A stretch of DNA of 64,000 nucleotides from Arthrobotrys musiformis (GCA_036971715.1 JAVHJL010000011.1:1116001-1180000); one strand, 5' to 3'. Shown: positions 1 through 12,161, counted from the stretch's first letter. Program-made: numbers and translations. Notes: generated by a model not told the origin, from the letters alone.

Positions 1-939
1 TCTGATGCATAGCGCGCAGCATGCTGGTAAGGAACTTGTAGATTCCATAGCTCTCGTGGACGAGGGGTACGAGGGCGGATATTCTGCACTCATTGTTGGT
101 CCCGGGTCGGAAGTGCGCAAAGATGAGCTTTTGGAAGGTATCGATCTGGTCCTGGAGGGTTGCCAAATCGGAGATTGTCTCGTAACCTTCGTTCGGATCG
201 TTGATAGTCTTCAAGCTGATGTACTCCTCATACTCGAAGGTGCCATTAAACTCCGGGTGGTGTCGGTGAAATTGAAGCTTCTTCAGGAGGAAATAAACGT
301 ATTCGCGGATAAGCGGTCCGTATCCTGGTATCACTTTAGGTTAGTCGTCGCGACGGGTGTAAGTTGGAGAAGAGAGAGGAAAGAGTACCCCTGAGTCCTT
401 CTCCACTCACGCCACGGGTAAGACTCTCAATCCATTGCGTATGCTGCTGCGCTTCCTTGAGGGTGACGGGAGCACCCTCCTGTAGGACTTTGTGTATGCA
501 CTGGAGGGCCTTGAAAGTCTGGATCTCATCGGCGAGGATCGGTTGTCTATTGCAGTGTGTCAGCGACAGAGGGCCCGGGGGCTACCGGCTTGGAAGGAGC
601 GATCGTACACTTTCATGCCGGCCCAGAAGGATTGCGACGACTTGTGGTCCCATGTGTAGACAATACAGCTGCGCACATGTTTTCCTACAGGAGCGGCGAG
701 GGTTGTTGGTTAGAATCGGAGACTGTCGGATGATGATGACAATGGGAGAGAGAGTATGGCATACGTTTTGGAGCAGTTTCCTCTGTCAACCACGGGAAGA
801 TAAGTGTTAGCAAGCATGACCTAGTAATGAAGCAAGGGGTGCAGTAGTAGTACTACTACTAGTACTAGTAGTACTTACCAATGCTTGTAGCTTTCCTGAT
901 GTTGACGGCAAGCTCCGACTCTGTCCTGTGGTTTTGCAT
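1..939 (-). CDS. SLA2: SLA2/End4 endocytic adaptor, N-terminal part (ANTH domain)
   Basis: Links clathrin-coated endocytic patches to actin; the ANTH domain binds PI(4,5)P2 at the plasma membrane. Five exons can be spliced: 879-939, 765-782 (only 18 nt), 609-684, 389-546 and 1-324 (continuing left). The product starts MQNHRTESELAVNIRKATS, the microexon supplies EETAPK, and the next exons give KHVRSCIVYTWDHKSSQSFW, then GYGPLIREYVYFL and ESYGIYKFLTSMLRAMHQ, all hallmarks of the SLA2 ANTH domain. Only about 210 residues are in the window; the coiled coil and C-terminal talin-like actin-binding module lie off the left edge. The start is the only in-frame ATG before the conserved TESELAV segment. 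In many Pezizomycotina SLA2 flanks the mating-type locus; no HMG-box or alpha-box gene is seen on its 5' side here. Confidence 0.93.
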
Positions 940-1735
940 CGTTTGATCGACCCGTCAGCCAAGATGCTCCGACTTCTGTACAAAATGAGGGAAAGAAAGA
1001 ATAGACATACTTCGACAGGTCGACATTTCGTGATGGACCGGTGTAGGCCATGCTGTGATGCGATGTGATGCGGTCGATGCAGCCGAGCGGGCGAGTGTTG
1101 GTTGGGTGGTGTGGAACGGAGCTGAGGGAGGTGTGTCGAGCTGCCCCCTCTTCGATTCGACTATAATCGGCCAAGCAAGCTACCAAGCACTACTATGTGA
1201 GGACGTCGATGGTCGAGAATAAGTATGAAAAAGGTCGGGGTATTCGGAACACTCGGAGGTTTGGGGGATGGAGATAGTTATAACAGCTGCAAAAGGGGAG
1301 TCCTGTGTGATATGATTAGTGTGCAGGGGTGCCTGCATGTCAGTCTGAGTGGAGTGCAGAAGTGGTGATACTTTCAACGGAAATGAAGTGTGGAGAGACA
1401 CCGTTACGCAATTTGATTCCAAACATCAAACATTCTCACCGCCAACATGGGAGGCAGCCAGACGGGAGGCGGAGCATGGCGGGCCACGCGTCTAGTCTGC
1501 TTTTTATTTTTATTTTCGTTTTTTATTTAATTTTTATTTTTATTTGATAAACAAGTACACGGCCATAGCCGCTGCTCTAAAGACATGACATCCCGAGTAG
1601 GCAGGCGGGCAGTTACGAGGCATACATATAAGTATACACTTATACGATATACACTTCACAAGGCAGCCTCGTTCATACATCCAAGAGTAACAGAGGAATC
1701 GAGAGTAACAGAGGAGGAGGAGGAGGGACAGCAGA
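940..1735. other. Intergenic, SLA2 upstream region
   Basis: About 0.8 kb between the SLA2 start and the stop of the next minus-strand gene. It should hold the SLA2 promoter. A T/A-rich tract of repeated TTTTA units lies at about 1500-1545. Short ORFs here have no recognisable product. Confidence 0.6.
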
Positions 1736-2859
1736 CTACAGGTCAATCCTATCTTGAACCCGCACCCGATCCCACCAGACCATCACCAACTCCCCCGCCC
1801 AGCTGCCCCACTCCCTCCACGGCGGCCGCTCCCTCTTCTCGTGCGAATCCTGCAGCAGAACTATCATCGTCGCAAAACTCAGTCCCGTAAACACCGTGAT
1901 GCTCGTCGACACCTCTCTGTACTCGCTAATCCGCATCCTCACAATATGAAACCCGATCCCAATAGTCTATACCTCTATTAGTAACTGATCAATCAATAGT
2001 TGAGGATGGTGATGATGGGGGCATACGCAGTATATCGTAATCCAAGCAGGCAGCAGCATCCTCGCATCGCTCTTAACGCCCAGACAGTAATGTGCCCCCG
2101 AAATAAAATACGCAATGATGCCGGTGATGCTAATCAGTCGCACAAGCGTCGCTGTCATCCGTCATCAGTCAGTAAAAATATATACTCATCGTCGATATAT
2201 GATAGAACCGACCTAATGGTGTATAATTGACAAGCCTGTACACAATCCATTAGAATTCTCTCGCCGTATATATAGGAATGAGGGGGACTCACCATCTCGT
2301 CATCAGGCTGTCTGTAAATCTAAAGCACTGGTACCCCGCTCCCAATATCTATGACCCCCCATCAGCCCTGTCCATCCTATCAACCGGAGACAAGTAAAAA
2401 GAGAGTAATACCCAAGCGGCAGCCAGCACCATCTCCTTCATGGTAGTAGTGAATTCCGTAGCACAGCGAACACGATGCCCTCGCCCTTCCCACACCTCCC
2501 AGCCAGCGTAGAGGCACTTGAGAAAACCCAGGGCACACGGCAGCGTGGACCCCGCCCGGGCCAGCATCAGCCATTTGTGGTATCGACGGTCGACTCCCAA
2601 GCTACAACCAGAAACACCATCAAATTAGTATATATTCCAAGAACTATAAATTGAAGAGGAGAGGAGAGGAGGGTACACACGCGACAGCAATCCTGGGATG
2701 CAGCCTGACATCGCCCTTCTCGTCTCCGCTGTCTAGCCCATATGCATCGCCAGCAGCCGCAGCCGCAGCCGCAGCGTCTTCCGGAGACTGAAGCTCCTCG
2801 AGCGGCAGAGGAGGTAAGCGGGCCGCCAGAGCTTTAACCGTTTGGACTTCGCAGTCGCC
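1736..2859 (-). CDS. Hypothetical multi-pass membrane protein (5' end unresolved)
   Basis: I do not recognise the family. Exons that join in frame are 2412-2601, 2293-2327 (35 nt), 2213-2235 (23 nt), a segment ending near 2034 and beginning near 2149, and 1736-1956. They give hydrophobic stretches such as LVRLISITGIIAYFISGAHY and STSITVFTGLSFATMIVLLQ separated by charged loops, so several membrane segments are likely. A further upstream coding stretch at about 2677-2859 encodes an acidic, alanine-rich segment (LPLEELQSPEDAAAA...) that looks like the cytosolic N-terminus. Its phase does not join cleanly to the next exon and no convincing ATG is seen, so another small exon or an error may be hidden at 2602-2676 or upstream of 2860. 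A TATAAATA lies at about 2985 on this strand. Together with mL45 it forms a divergent pair. Confidence 0.55.
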
Positions 2860-3319
2860 CTAGTCCTATCTTGAGCTGGCCGATATAAACGTCTTTCCGA
2901 TAGAATAAAAGCTGTCCTCGAAATCAGTACTGAACGCGGACCGAAAACGATGCAAAAAAGACCCGTGTCCTACCGCCCGGATCGATATTTATACGTCGAG
3001 CACCCGCCGGGGCCCCGGGGATCAATTTATCAACAAAGAATAACCTCCTAAAAAGCGGGAGCTTCTCCGCAGGCCGAGAGCTCGAGAGCGAAGTGGCAGG
3101 TCGACGGAAAGCCCGCCCGAAACACTTGGCCCGAGCTTCCTTCCTTCCTTTCTTTTTATACAAACAAAATTTACCACACCAACGCTAAATTCACCCAAAA
3201 AAACGACCATGCATATGCGCCGTCGACGGTGACGACGACGTTCAAACTGATATTATGTGAGTATATCCACCGCTCGATCGAGGTCAATTGAGGTTGCTAA
3301 TGATGTATCTCAGTGCGGT

Positions 3320-4510
3320 ATGGCTTCCCTCCCGCCATTCGGTGCCGCCGCCGGCCGCATCCTCTTCCACCGCCCCACCATCGGCATCGTCTCCACGCGC
3401 TCGCCATGCCCCCTTATCCTCAAACCCCAGACCAGGTCCATCACAGATATGGAGCGACAGACCAGACAGATGAACAGGTCCATGGCCCGTATGGACAAGC
3501 TGGAGACACCCCAGGCGTCCATGAGGACGAACCAGTCCTCTGCCATGCTGGAAGAAGTCGCTGAGCTCCTGCTGCCCAGTATGACCACCTTTTCCTCTTT
3601 TTTTTTTTACAGCTTAACGGCTTGGTGGGAATCACAAAACTAGTAGTCTATATGTCTTTTACACTGGTGGCTACAGATTGTGGTTGTGGTAGTGGTCGTG
3701 GTTGAGATTTATATACTGATATATGACATAACACACAGGCACCTTCGTCACCCCCCCATTCTCCAGCCGCCCCTCGATATTCACAGAACCCAAAGACAGA
3801 ATAAAATTCGAATGGGTCCGCATGAAAATAAAAGCCCAAGACCTCGTCTCGTACGTCCCACCCCCTCTTCCCACCAACAAAACTAACATAACAAAAAGCC
3901 GCTATCTCGCCCGCCTCTGGCACGGAGACCCCCTCATCCGCAAAGACCTAATCCCCTCCGCCGAAGCCCTCCACCGAAACATGTACACCGCCTACGCCCG
4001 CGGCGACATCGACTCCCTCTCCCGCATCTGCGGCCGCGATCTCTACCACACCTTCCGAAACCGCATCGTCTCCCGTCCCTCCAACGTCCAATTCTCGTGG
4101 AAATTCTCAGGATATAACTCCAAATCGAGGATCATGAGTCATAAAGTCGGTATGCTGGGGCAAGGGAAGGATGATGAGAATAGTATCAGACAGGCGGTGG
4201 TTAGGATTGATTCCACGCAGAGTTTGATCAAGGGTGTTGATGGGAAGGTTGTGAAGGGCACCGGGGAGCCGACGAAGACGGTTGAGTATATTGTTTTGAC
4301 GAAGCGGAGGAGGGCGGGTGTTCCCGAGGGGCCTTGGGTGGTCTGGGGCACCGTGACAGAAAGTGGCAGTATGCACATTCCCACCCCCCTAAACGCCCTA
4401 GAAGTTGAGATGCTGACAAGAATACAGTGGACGATATCAGAGCACACGGTATACCGCCCCAAACGGGAGATGCAACCATCAGCGGCAGCGGTGGAAGATG
4501 GAATCGATAA
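3320..4510 (+). CDS. Mitochondrial ribosomal protein mL45 / MBA1-like (Tim44-like domain)
   Basis: Large-subunit mitoribosome protein of the Tim44-like fold; members help tether the mitoribosome to the inner membrane for insertion of nascent proteins. Four exons: 3320-3578, 3739-3850, 3899-4368 and 4428-4510, giving 307 residues. The N-terminus, MASLPPFGAAAGRILFHRP, is basic and alanine-rich, as expected for a mitochondrial presequence. The conserved core includes LHRNMYTAYARGDIDSLSRI and, near the C-terminus, PWVVWGTVTES. Removing the last intron (59 nt) matters: reading through it produces a long spurious C-terminal tail, whereas splicing gives a short tail ending GRWNR. It is convergent with the symporter gene, with about 220 bp between the stops. 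Exact assignment within the mL45/MBA1 family is by remembered family pattern. Confidence 0.82.
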
Positions 4511-4728
4511 CCCTGAACTCCAGGATTGTACATACATACGACCTTTCTGTACACTATTTTGCACATATATTCAGACATCTGCCCGTCATATCACATCGAC
4601 ATCAATCTAATATAAAAATATATACGGAATATAAGAGTGGAATTAATGATATTGTCAATCTGTCGTCCCCTCATCCTCCATTACCCCCAAATCCTCATCA
4701 TATACATGTATCCACCAATCTAACATCT

Positions 4729-6978
4729 TCAAGCCCTCACATCCTTCCCAACCTCACTCCCCTCATCAACCCTCTCAACCACATTCTCGACCTCCTCGTC
4801 CTCGCCCCTCTTCACAACCGGCCTATCCAACCCTTCAAACCTCGTCCCCTTCACCCTCGACACCCCCCACAGCACCGCCAACCTCACCGCACAGCACGCA
4901 AACATAAACAACAGCCCCCCGACAGGCGCAGCAACATACGCCCCAAAAACCCCCCAATCATCCACATAAAGCGTCTTCATATAAATCAACTCCCCACCCG
5001 CCTTCGCACTCCCATAGTAAATAGCCCCGAATATAAACACCGACAAAATCCCCCCGCATCCACCAACAATCACATCCAACCCGTTCAAAAAGTACAGTCC
5101 ATCCACCAACCCCAGCAGCAGCGACGGGATAGCCGCAGCACTAACGATATCCGATATCAAGAAGATCTGTAAAACCGACGCATCGGCTTTAATCGCCACC
5201 ACAATAACCGGAATCGTCAACACCGCCACCCCGAGTCGGATATACCTCAACTGCAACTTATTCCTAAACAAATCATTCGACGCCGTCGAGATCAATGCCG
5301 ACTGCAAACTGTCGAACACAGCCGTACTCAACGCCACCACCATCAACAGCACCAATCCCACAACCCACCCCGGTAACTCAGCGATCAAATAAAAGAACGC
5401 AACGGAAGACCACTCCTCCACCGGTCCCCATTTATCAACCCCATGCGCCCACACCGCAATAATCCCCGTAAACCCCGTCACCGTGAGTATAACAAATATC
5501 CACACCCCGGCAATCGTAGAACCAATATACAAATCCCTATCCGTCCGACTCGCAAAACTCCTCATCCAAAACGGCGACAAAAACATAAAATTCGTCGCAA
5601 TCGCAACGGGGAGGATATACAACAACTTCCACCCCAACAACGTCGCCTTCGTCAACCCGGACGGCTCGATAAGCGACGTATCGATATGCGATTTCGTCCC
5701 GATCGATATCGTGCAGATGATAATCATACACAGCACCAACGCACCCTGTATATTATCCGTCACAAACGACACCCTAAACCCGCCGAGGGCGGTGTATATC
5801 GTCGTAACCACAACCTCAACAATCAAAGCCGGTAACCCGTCCAGTCCGGTCAGAAGATTAATCACCGAATTAACAGCCGATAATTCAGCAACCATGTACA
5901 GGAACATAGTTATCATCGTAAGAACCGATAAATAAAGCGCTGCCGGCGCCCCGAACCGATCGCGCGTCCATTCCGTGAGTAAAAACCCATTAGGCGTGCG
6001 CCGGCGAATGATCGGTGTCAAAACCGCAAAAAGAATAATCGGTGATGCCGAGGCGATAGCGTAGACGAGTAAACCCTGAATACCAGCGAAGGCGCCAATA
6101 TCCGGATACGTGAACAGAATTCCCGATCCAAGACCTATAAAACAACCAAACAATTAAGAAGGACAAATCAGTGCCTATCGTCTTTTTTAAGGAAAAAAAC
6201 AATAGGAGGATAGGGGGGAAAGCGGCAACACGTTCCTCACGCAAGTATTAACTTGATCGAGTTCTGACGGTAAAGTCTCAGCTTTGAAACATCCCATCTC
6301 CGCCCATACACACCCAAAAACTTGAGGATAGTATGAAGAACAAGAGAAGGAGCTCTAAGCACCCGCAGTGTAGCCACAAAGGAGGGGTGAGCAGTAAAAC
6401 CACCCAAAGTCTTCAAGCACATCCAACCGCCCACCCCTCCGATGAAAACTTCAAGTTTCTTTTATAAGTTAATTTTCTACAAACCTCAAGAATAGTAACT
6501 TGAAAATAGCCTTGTTTTGCGTCCTTAACCCCATCTGACCGACACGATCGGCCTTTTAAAAAAAAGGCCAACCAAGTTCGCACTTGCGCGTTGAAAACGT
6601 TGTATTTTCGATAGAAAAAGCCGTTGCCGCTTTGTTGGAAGCCCTCGAATTCGGTACTACTCACCGCTTGCGATAAAATTTAACGCGAGCGGTATGGCTA
6701 GTTATTCAATACCAATCAGCATCTATATTACCAAACCATCCAACGTGGATGAACTGGGTAAAATTGTAAAAAAAAGGATCAAACCTCGCTGCGTCCTGTT
6801 CGACGACAAAAACTCCGCCTTGGATTGGTTCCTGAACTTCCACGCGAAACCCAGACCCATCACACTATGCATGCTCGTTAGCACATGGCAAACCCATGTT
6901 CTGAGAAAAGACCTACAGGAATAATCCATAGGTGAGGTAGATGATGGCATTAGATGCCTGAGTCGACGGTTGACCCAT
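4729..6978 (-). CDS. Sodium:solute symporter (SSS family)
   Basis: Predicted plasma-membrane secondary transporter of the SSS superfamily; substrate not determinable (urea/DUR3 is only one branch). Four exons splice in frame: 6917-6978, 6785-6864, 6665-6697 (33 nt) and 4729-6134, giving 526 residues. The spliced N-terminus MGQPSTQASNAIIYLTYGLF continues into KAEFLSSNRTQR, then AIPLALNFIASG, then LGSGILFTYPDIGAF, matching the usual order of this branch. The large last exon carries most of the roughly 12-13 helices, including TTIYTALGGFRVSFVTDNIQ. The C-terminal tail is charged (EDEEVENVVERVDEG). Intron 3 (6135-6664) is about 530 nt, roughly eight times the local norm, and the donor of intron 2 is the weak GTTTGA. 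Without the small exons the gene would look 5'-truncated. Confidence 0.85.
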
Positions 6979-7906
6979 TATGAAAGCGCGAAAATATTAT
7001 CACCAGACTAGTGGTTTATACGAGTGTTATAGATGATAGATATAAAAATGCAGAAAATCTCCAGCAGGCGCTGAATATATAATGATACCCAATAACCAAA
7101 AATTCAAAAGAAGAAGAAATGTTAAACTTCCCGCTGGCAAAGGAGGTGGGAAACCGCGAACTTTATACAAAAGATATCTGAACAGGAAGGACATCTACCC
7201 CCCCCTCGAACGATCCAATCTGTTGGAGTCTGTATCAAAGCAACATATTAACACCCATACAAAGGTAGCGCAAAGTTTTTTTCAGCTCGGTGTGTCTGTC
7301 TCACAGTTTGGAAAAGAAGTGATTATCTCATCGAAACAGGGAAATTTGTCGAATCGAAATTGTAATGTAATGTCATGCAAGTCCCATGCGGGTCCCACTT
7401 AGCTTCCTGTTATCCCACACTTCTTCCGTCCCCTCTTTCCTGTTCATGGGAATGTGATACCAGAGAAGAAGAAACAGCCTATCACAGCGGAGGGAGCTCG
7501 GAAGGCTGGGGCTGGAAAACCCGGGACACGGGACGTAATTATCATGTAAACTTTCTTTTCGGCTTCGGCGCCCGAGTGGGGGGTTCTTGAGAAACGGCTT
7601 TGGGCCGCGAGGAAGTATTGCCGAACCGGAGCCCGATCATGTGGCCCTCCTCCTCCTATCGTTAGTCTCGATCTGTAATATGGATGTATGTAGAACATGA
7701 ACATGGATGGTGAATCAATGAATCGTGACCAGGGACTTGATTGAGGCGTGTTGAATGTTGGCGGAATTTGCCGTGTTGCATCCGAAGTCCATTTTTTGTG
7801 GAACGTCGAAACAACACCAAATTAAACATCTTCAACTTCAACTTCAACTTCAATCTTGACATCGACATCGACATCGACATCGACATCGATCGTTCAATTG
7901 GTGACA
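6979..7906. other. Intergenic: divergent promoter of symporter and CIA30
   Basis: About 0.9 kb. Short ORFs have no recognisable product. The 3' part, about 7825-7890, is a hexamer tract of CAACTT units followed by ACATCG units just ahead of the CIA30 start, most likely in its 5' leader. Confidence 0.6.
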
Positions 7907-8828
7907 ATGTTCTACCGCACTCTCCCCCGCCTGCAGCAGTTCTCCAAGAACGCCGGCATCATGCGCCGGTCTCTCGAGTACATGAAGTTCGAGTCCAAGA
8001 AGAGTCAGCACCCCACCCCCACCATACCCTCTAACATACTGATTGATATTGTATACAGTCCTCTCCGGCGGCTACCTCAACCCGGACTTCGAAGACCTCT
8101 ACTTCTTCAACGCCGAAGACCACCTCACCCGCGAACGCATAGACGTAATGTCCGACGCCATCGACGGCGGCCACAGCAAAGCCGACTTCGCCATCGTCTC
8201 CGAAGAAAACTTCGTCTCCGCCATCCCCTCAAAACCCATCTCCATGTCCAACCCGGACTACGAGGAATACAAACCCAAGATCCCAACCGTATACGGCATC
8301 TTCCACGGCGACATCTCCAAACAACTGCCCAACCAGAAACACAGACCCGACGTCGAGGTTTCGGGTTTCGCGGCGTTCAGGACTAAGCATCTTCCCAAGA
8401 CGATATTTGGGGCTAGGACGTACGATTTGGGGTTTTATGAGTATATCGCTTTGAGGGTGAAGTCGGACGGGAGGACGTATATGGTTAATATGCAGGCCGA
8501 TACGTACGAGGAAAGAGATTTATATCAGCACAGGCTGTTCACGCGGAAGCCCGGGGAATGGGAAACCGTGGTGCTGAAAAACGGCGCTTTCGTCAAGACT
8601 ATGTACGGAGGTATCCTGCTGGAACAACCGGGGATGTTGGTCGAGAAGATCAGGACGATAGGGCTCAGCGTGACGGACAGAATCGAGGGTCCCTTCAAGA
8701 TTGCAATCCACGCCATCTGGGCGACGAATACGCCGCCGCCCGACTCGGTGGATGCAACCGTGGTGGACGGCAAGGAGGAGTACCTCGACTGGGAGCACAA
8801 CAAGCACCGTGGAGACCGTGTCTGGTGA
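7907..8828 (+). CDS. CIA30: Complex I intermediate-associated protein 30 (CIA30/NDUFAF1)
   Basis: Mitochondrial chaperone that helps build the membrane arm of respiratory complex I. Two exons, 7907-8003 and 8059-8828, give 288 residues. Features of the CIA30 domain: a short basic N-terminus (MFYRTLPRLQQFSKNAG) suited to import, then SDAIDGGHSKADF, VSGFAAFRTKHLP, YDLGFYEYIALRVKSDGRTY and a C-terminal galectin-like sandwich with RIEGPFKIAIHAIWA. The 55-nt intron starts GTCAGC and ends CAG; retaining it would break the frame. It is convergent with CMS1, the two stops being about 70 bp apart. Confidence 0.92.
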
Positions 8829-8900
8829 TCGTGTGTCAGATTCCTATAAACGGAAAAAACTACTATACAAAAAAGCGAAATAATAATAATAACACACCAT

Positions 8901-9921
8901 CTAATAAAACATCAGCCCTCTCGAGTCCTCCTCGCCGCCACCCGCCAACCTCTTTTTCACGGCCTCGACACCCAGCAACTCCACAAGCTTATCCTGGACC
9001 TCCTTGATATCCCACAAGCCCCTCTTCTTCGCGTCCAAATAACTAACATCCAAGACCACCCTCTGCAAGTACTTTATCTGCAGGGCGCCGTCTTTTATCA
9101 GATCGACCAGGCGGGCGGGCGTGCCCACGGCGATGCCTATCCTCGTCTTTTTCGCATATTCGATGTGCTCGGAGAGTTTAACGTGCTTTGCGAAGAATTT
9201 GGCGATTTGAGAGTCCGTTGTTTGGTATTTCCGCATGATGCGGACGACGTCGGCGGCGCGGAGGGCGGCGGGGGTGATGAAGATGGTGTGAGGAGAACCG
9301 GCGGCTTTGGGGGAGGATTTGAGGTGGGATATTGAGGATTGGCCTTTCTTCGTGCAGACTACGGCAGTTTATTAGTTGGTTTTTCCAAAGGGAATGAATG
9401 AATGGGTGGGTGATTACATTTCTCCATGTAGTCGCAGAGGTTCTGGAGGGATCTTTCGGCGGTGTGGGCTGTTGTGTCGACGTAGATGCTTTCTGTATGC
9501 CACCACCGCGGTTAGGACATGTATATAGTCTGGAGTAATTGGAGTCTTTAATACCCGACGGAATGCGGTCTCCCAATTCGACCGTGGAGAGGTCTTTGTT
9601 GAACTTGTGGATCCGCTGGGCGACAAAGTCGGCCATGATCTTGGGGTCCATCATGGCTATCGAGCCGTCTATGCTGGACGCATCCTCCTTCCCACCGTCC
9701 TTCGCCATGGGCTTCCCTTTCCCACTACTCTTTCCCTTCCCTTTGATATCATTCTTTGGTTTGTGAGAATCTGTCGACGTCCGCTGCTTCTTTGGGGGTT
9801 CTTCAAGCTGGGCCTCTCTTTTCGCACGCTTCCTTTTGCGGCGGGAGAGCTCGTTTGTGGTTGTGACAGCGCCGGTGGCCGTGGCGATGATGTCCTCGCC
9901 GGAGTCGTAGTCGTCGTCCAT
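8901..9921 (-). CDS. CMS1: CMS1-like ribosome biogenesis protein
   Basis: Member of the CMS1/CMSS1 family, associated with 90S pre-ribosomes and small-subunit processing in the nucleolus. Three exons: 9555-9921, 9418-9492 and 8901-9358, total 299 residues. The N-terminal 100 residues are acidic then lysine-rich and low complexity (NELSRRKRKRAKREAQLEEP), typical of nucleolar proteins. The fold that follows is helicase-like without Walker motifs: TIFITPAALRAADVVRIMRK, IGIAVGTPARLVDLIKDGAL and RVVLDVSYLDAKKRGLWDI correspond to degenerate DEAD-box motifs. It shares a short divergent promoter with CENP-T. Assignment rests on this pattern and on size. Confidence 0.83.
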
Positions 9922-10161
9922 CTTCTCTTTTCTACACTATATTTCCTACCGAGATTATGTTTGAAGGTTGAAAAGTCTGAGTGCGGGCTAAGAAGCTTGG
10001 ACCTGCATGAGACAAGGACAAGGGCCCCAAACAAACGCGACCAACCAAATCCAATGCGCGACAGCTCCACCAACCTCATCACCATCAACTAGTTCAACCT
10101 CATTACCATCAACTAGTATACTGACTAAGTATTTTAAAGAGAGAGAGAGAGAAGGGATGCA
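9922..10161. promoter_or_regulatory. Bidirectional promoter between CMS1 and CENP-T
   Basis: The two start codons are about 240 bp apart and point away from each other, so both promoters must lie in or overlap this stretch. A GA-dinucleotide run precedes the CENP-T start. Confidence 0.6.
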
Positions 10162-12157
10162 ATGTCCGACGCAGATAACTACAACATCTTCGCTCCCAAG
10201 AATGCCCTCCGCCGAACACCGCCGGGTCCCACGCCTGTTCGATCGACCCCCAGAGCCTCCTCGCCAGCAGATATAGAAGATGTAGATGTCTCCCCGCTGC
10301 CAGAGGCATTCCGGCCGGTGATGACCTCCCCGCTGAGGAACATCGATTCGGACGACATCGACGGCGTCAGTTCTCTTCTCTCCTCACATACTAATAATAA
10401 TAATATTATTAAGTCAGTAACTAACCGATAGATAGCCCCAAACCCAGCCGACTCCAACCACAACCTCCCGCCATCTCCACGTCTCAATCACCCCGCGCGC
10501 ATCAACCGTCGAGCCCGTAACTCCATCTTTCTCCCGTCTCGCCTCCTCCGTCCCAAACACCTCCGTCCGCCGCAGATTGACCACCCCGCACGCCATCAGA
10601 GGCTACTCCAACCGTCCCACCCCCCACAAGAACCAGGGCAAACGCCGTAACTCAAGGTTCGCCGCCGAGGACGACGACATCTTCCAGGCACTCAAGCAGT
10701 TCAGCAAAAGTACTCCCCCCCTCCCTTCAATATAAATGACATAGTATTGATAATAGTTAGTAACCGCACCGAAGAGCAAACCATTCATCCCCACCCCCCG
10801 CGCAATAACCCCCAAAGCCGCCTCCTCCCGCCGCCAAACCCTCGACGGCATCCGCCTAACCCGCGACCCAAACGCCATCTCCTCAGACGAAGAACCAGAC
10901 CCCATCCGCCCACCACGCCTCTCAAACGTCTCCCTAAAACTCATCGGTAAAAGACTCACCATAAGAAACAACCACGAAGCAGAAGAGGACGATGACGTCG
11001 AAATAAGCCCCCCGCCGCAATTATCCACCCCGTTAAGAGACAGCGGTGACGACGACGATCTCAAGTCCGGAGGGATAGAAACACCCCGGTTCGAAGTCGC
11101 CAGGAGGGCGGTCAACGGCGGGGATGATCGCAGATTCAGCTTTCTGCCGAATATGGCCGATCGCTTTGCGGATTTTGGTGATGTGGTTATGGACGATAGT
11201 ATCGTGCAGGAGCCCGGTGGGCGGCATATCACCGAGGTCTTCGAAGGGGAGAGTTTTGCCGTCGATGGTGATGCAATGGAGGGCTTGAGTTTTGCGTATG
11301 CCCATTTCTCTATCATTCTATATGAAATGTGAAAGAAGGAGGACTAATCGATACATAGCGATCACACCGATATAAACCTCCCCGAAGGCGACGTCTCGAA
11401 CTTCTTCAACGCGCAGGGAATGGGTATCCCGGAAGACGACACGGATTTCCGACTGGAACAAGTCGAGATCTCACCCCCCTCGGAACCAGTCGGCGACGGA
11501 GGCGAAGACACAGATTTACCAGAAATCACGAACGAAATCTCCTCCCTACCGCCCTCGCCACCAGCCGATGATCTAGAACCGGTAATAATGGACTCGGACT
11601 TCGACGAAGAAGAAGACGAAGAAGACGACGGCCCCCCACCGTTCCAACCAGACGATCACAACGTACGAGAAATACCCCGGACGACCAAAAAACCACGAGG
11701 CAGAAAGGAACTCCCCCTCTCGGTCCACGGCATCCCCTACCCCTCCCTCTCAGCCAAGGTGATAAAATCCATCATCTCCCGAACCAGCAAGCAAAAAATC
11801 TCAAAGGAGGCATTATCAATGATCGCATCCGCCTCGGAAGCATACTTCGAAAACCTCGGCGAGGATCTGGGGAGTTTTGCAAAACACGCGAAGAGGAAGA
11901 CGGTCGAAGAGGGGGATGTTCTGCAGGTCTTGCGGCGGTATGCCTTTCTTCTCACTTTTTGGAATTAGTAGATGGGGTATTGATTGCTAATGTACATTAT
12001 ATACAGCCACCGCCTCCTCAACGACAAAACCACAGTCTTCTCCCTGGCGAACCAGTACCTCCCGCGAGAACTCCTGCAGGACATAAAAATCCAAGTCCCC
12101 CCCAAGAACCTCCCGAAACAGCGGAGACGCCTAGACGAAAGCATCCTCGAAGAGTAG
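10162..12157 (+). CDS. Inner kinetochore protein CENP-T (histone-fold)
   Basis: CENP-T (Cnn1 in yeast) pairs with CENP-W through a histone fold on centromeric DNA and recruits the Ndc80 complex with its N-terminal tail. Five exons: 10162-10365, 10436-10709, 10761-11295, 11359-11937 and 12007-12157, total 421 residues. The N-terminus is an unstructured tail with TP/SP sites (NALRRTPPGPTPVRSTPRAS), plausible CDK targets. Next come RRRLTTPHAIRGYSNR, a long acidic middle and the C-terminal histone fold from about residue 305: LPLSVHGIPYPSLSAKVIKS, EALSMIASASEAYFENLGED and TVEEGDVLQVLRRHRLLNDK. The fold is split by the last intron. The stop lies 4 bp from the SURF1 stop on the other strand, so the 3' UTRs must overlap. 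Confidence 0.88.
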
Positions 12158-12161
12158 TAAA

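Noticed and set aside
2924..3163. Minus-strand ORF as the start of the membrane-protein gene
   Set aside because: A TATA-like box falls inside it and its product resembles nothing; it does not splice convincingly to the downstream exons.
4498..5172. Plus-strand 224-codon ORF rich in H, P and N
   Set aside because: Overlaps the symporter exon on the other strand and has shadow-type composition; the mL45 stop lies at 4510.
6694..6924. Plus-strand 76-codon ORF starting MASYSIPISIYITKPSN
   Set aside because: It lies antisense to the 5' exons and introns of the symporter gene, whose spliced minus-strand reading matches a known family.
7082..7402. Plus-strand ORF of 106 codons
   Set aside because: Unusual composition, no family signature, and it sits in a promoter region between two divergent genes.
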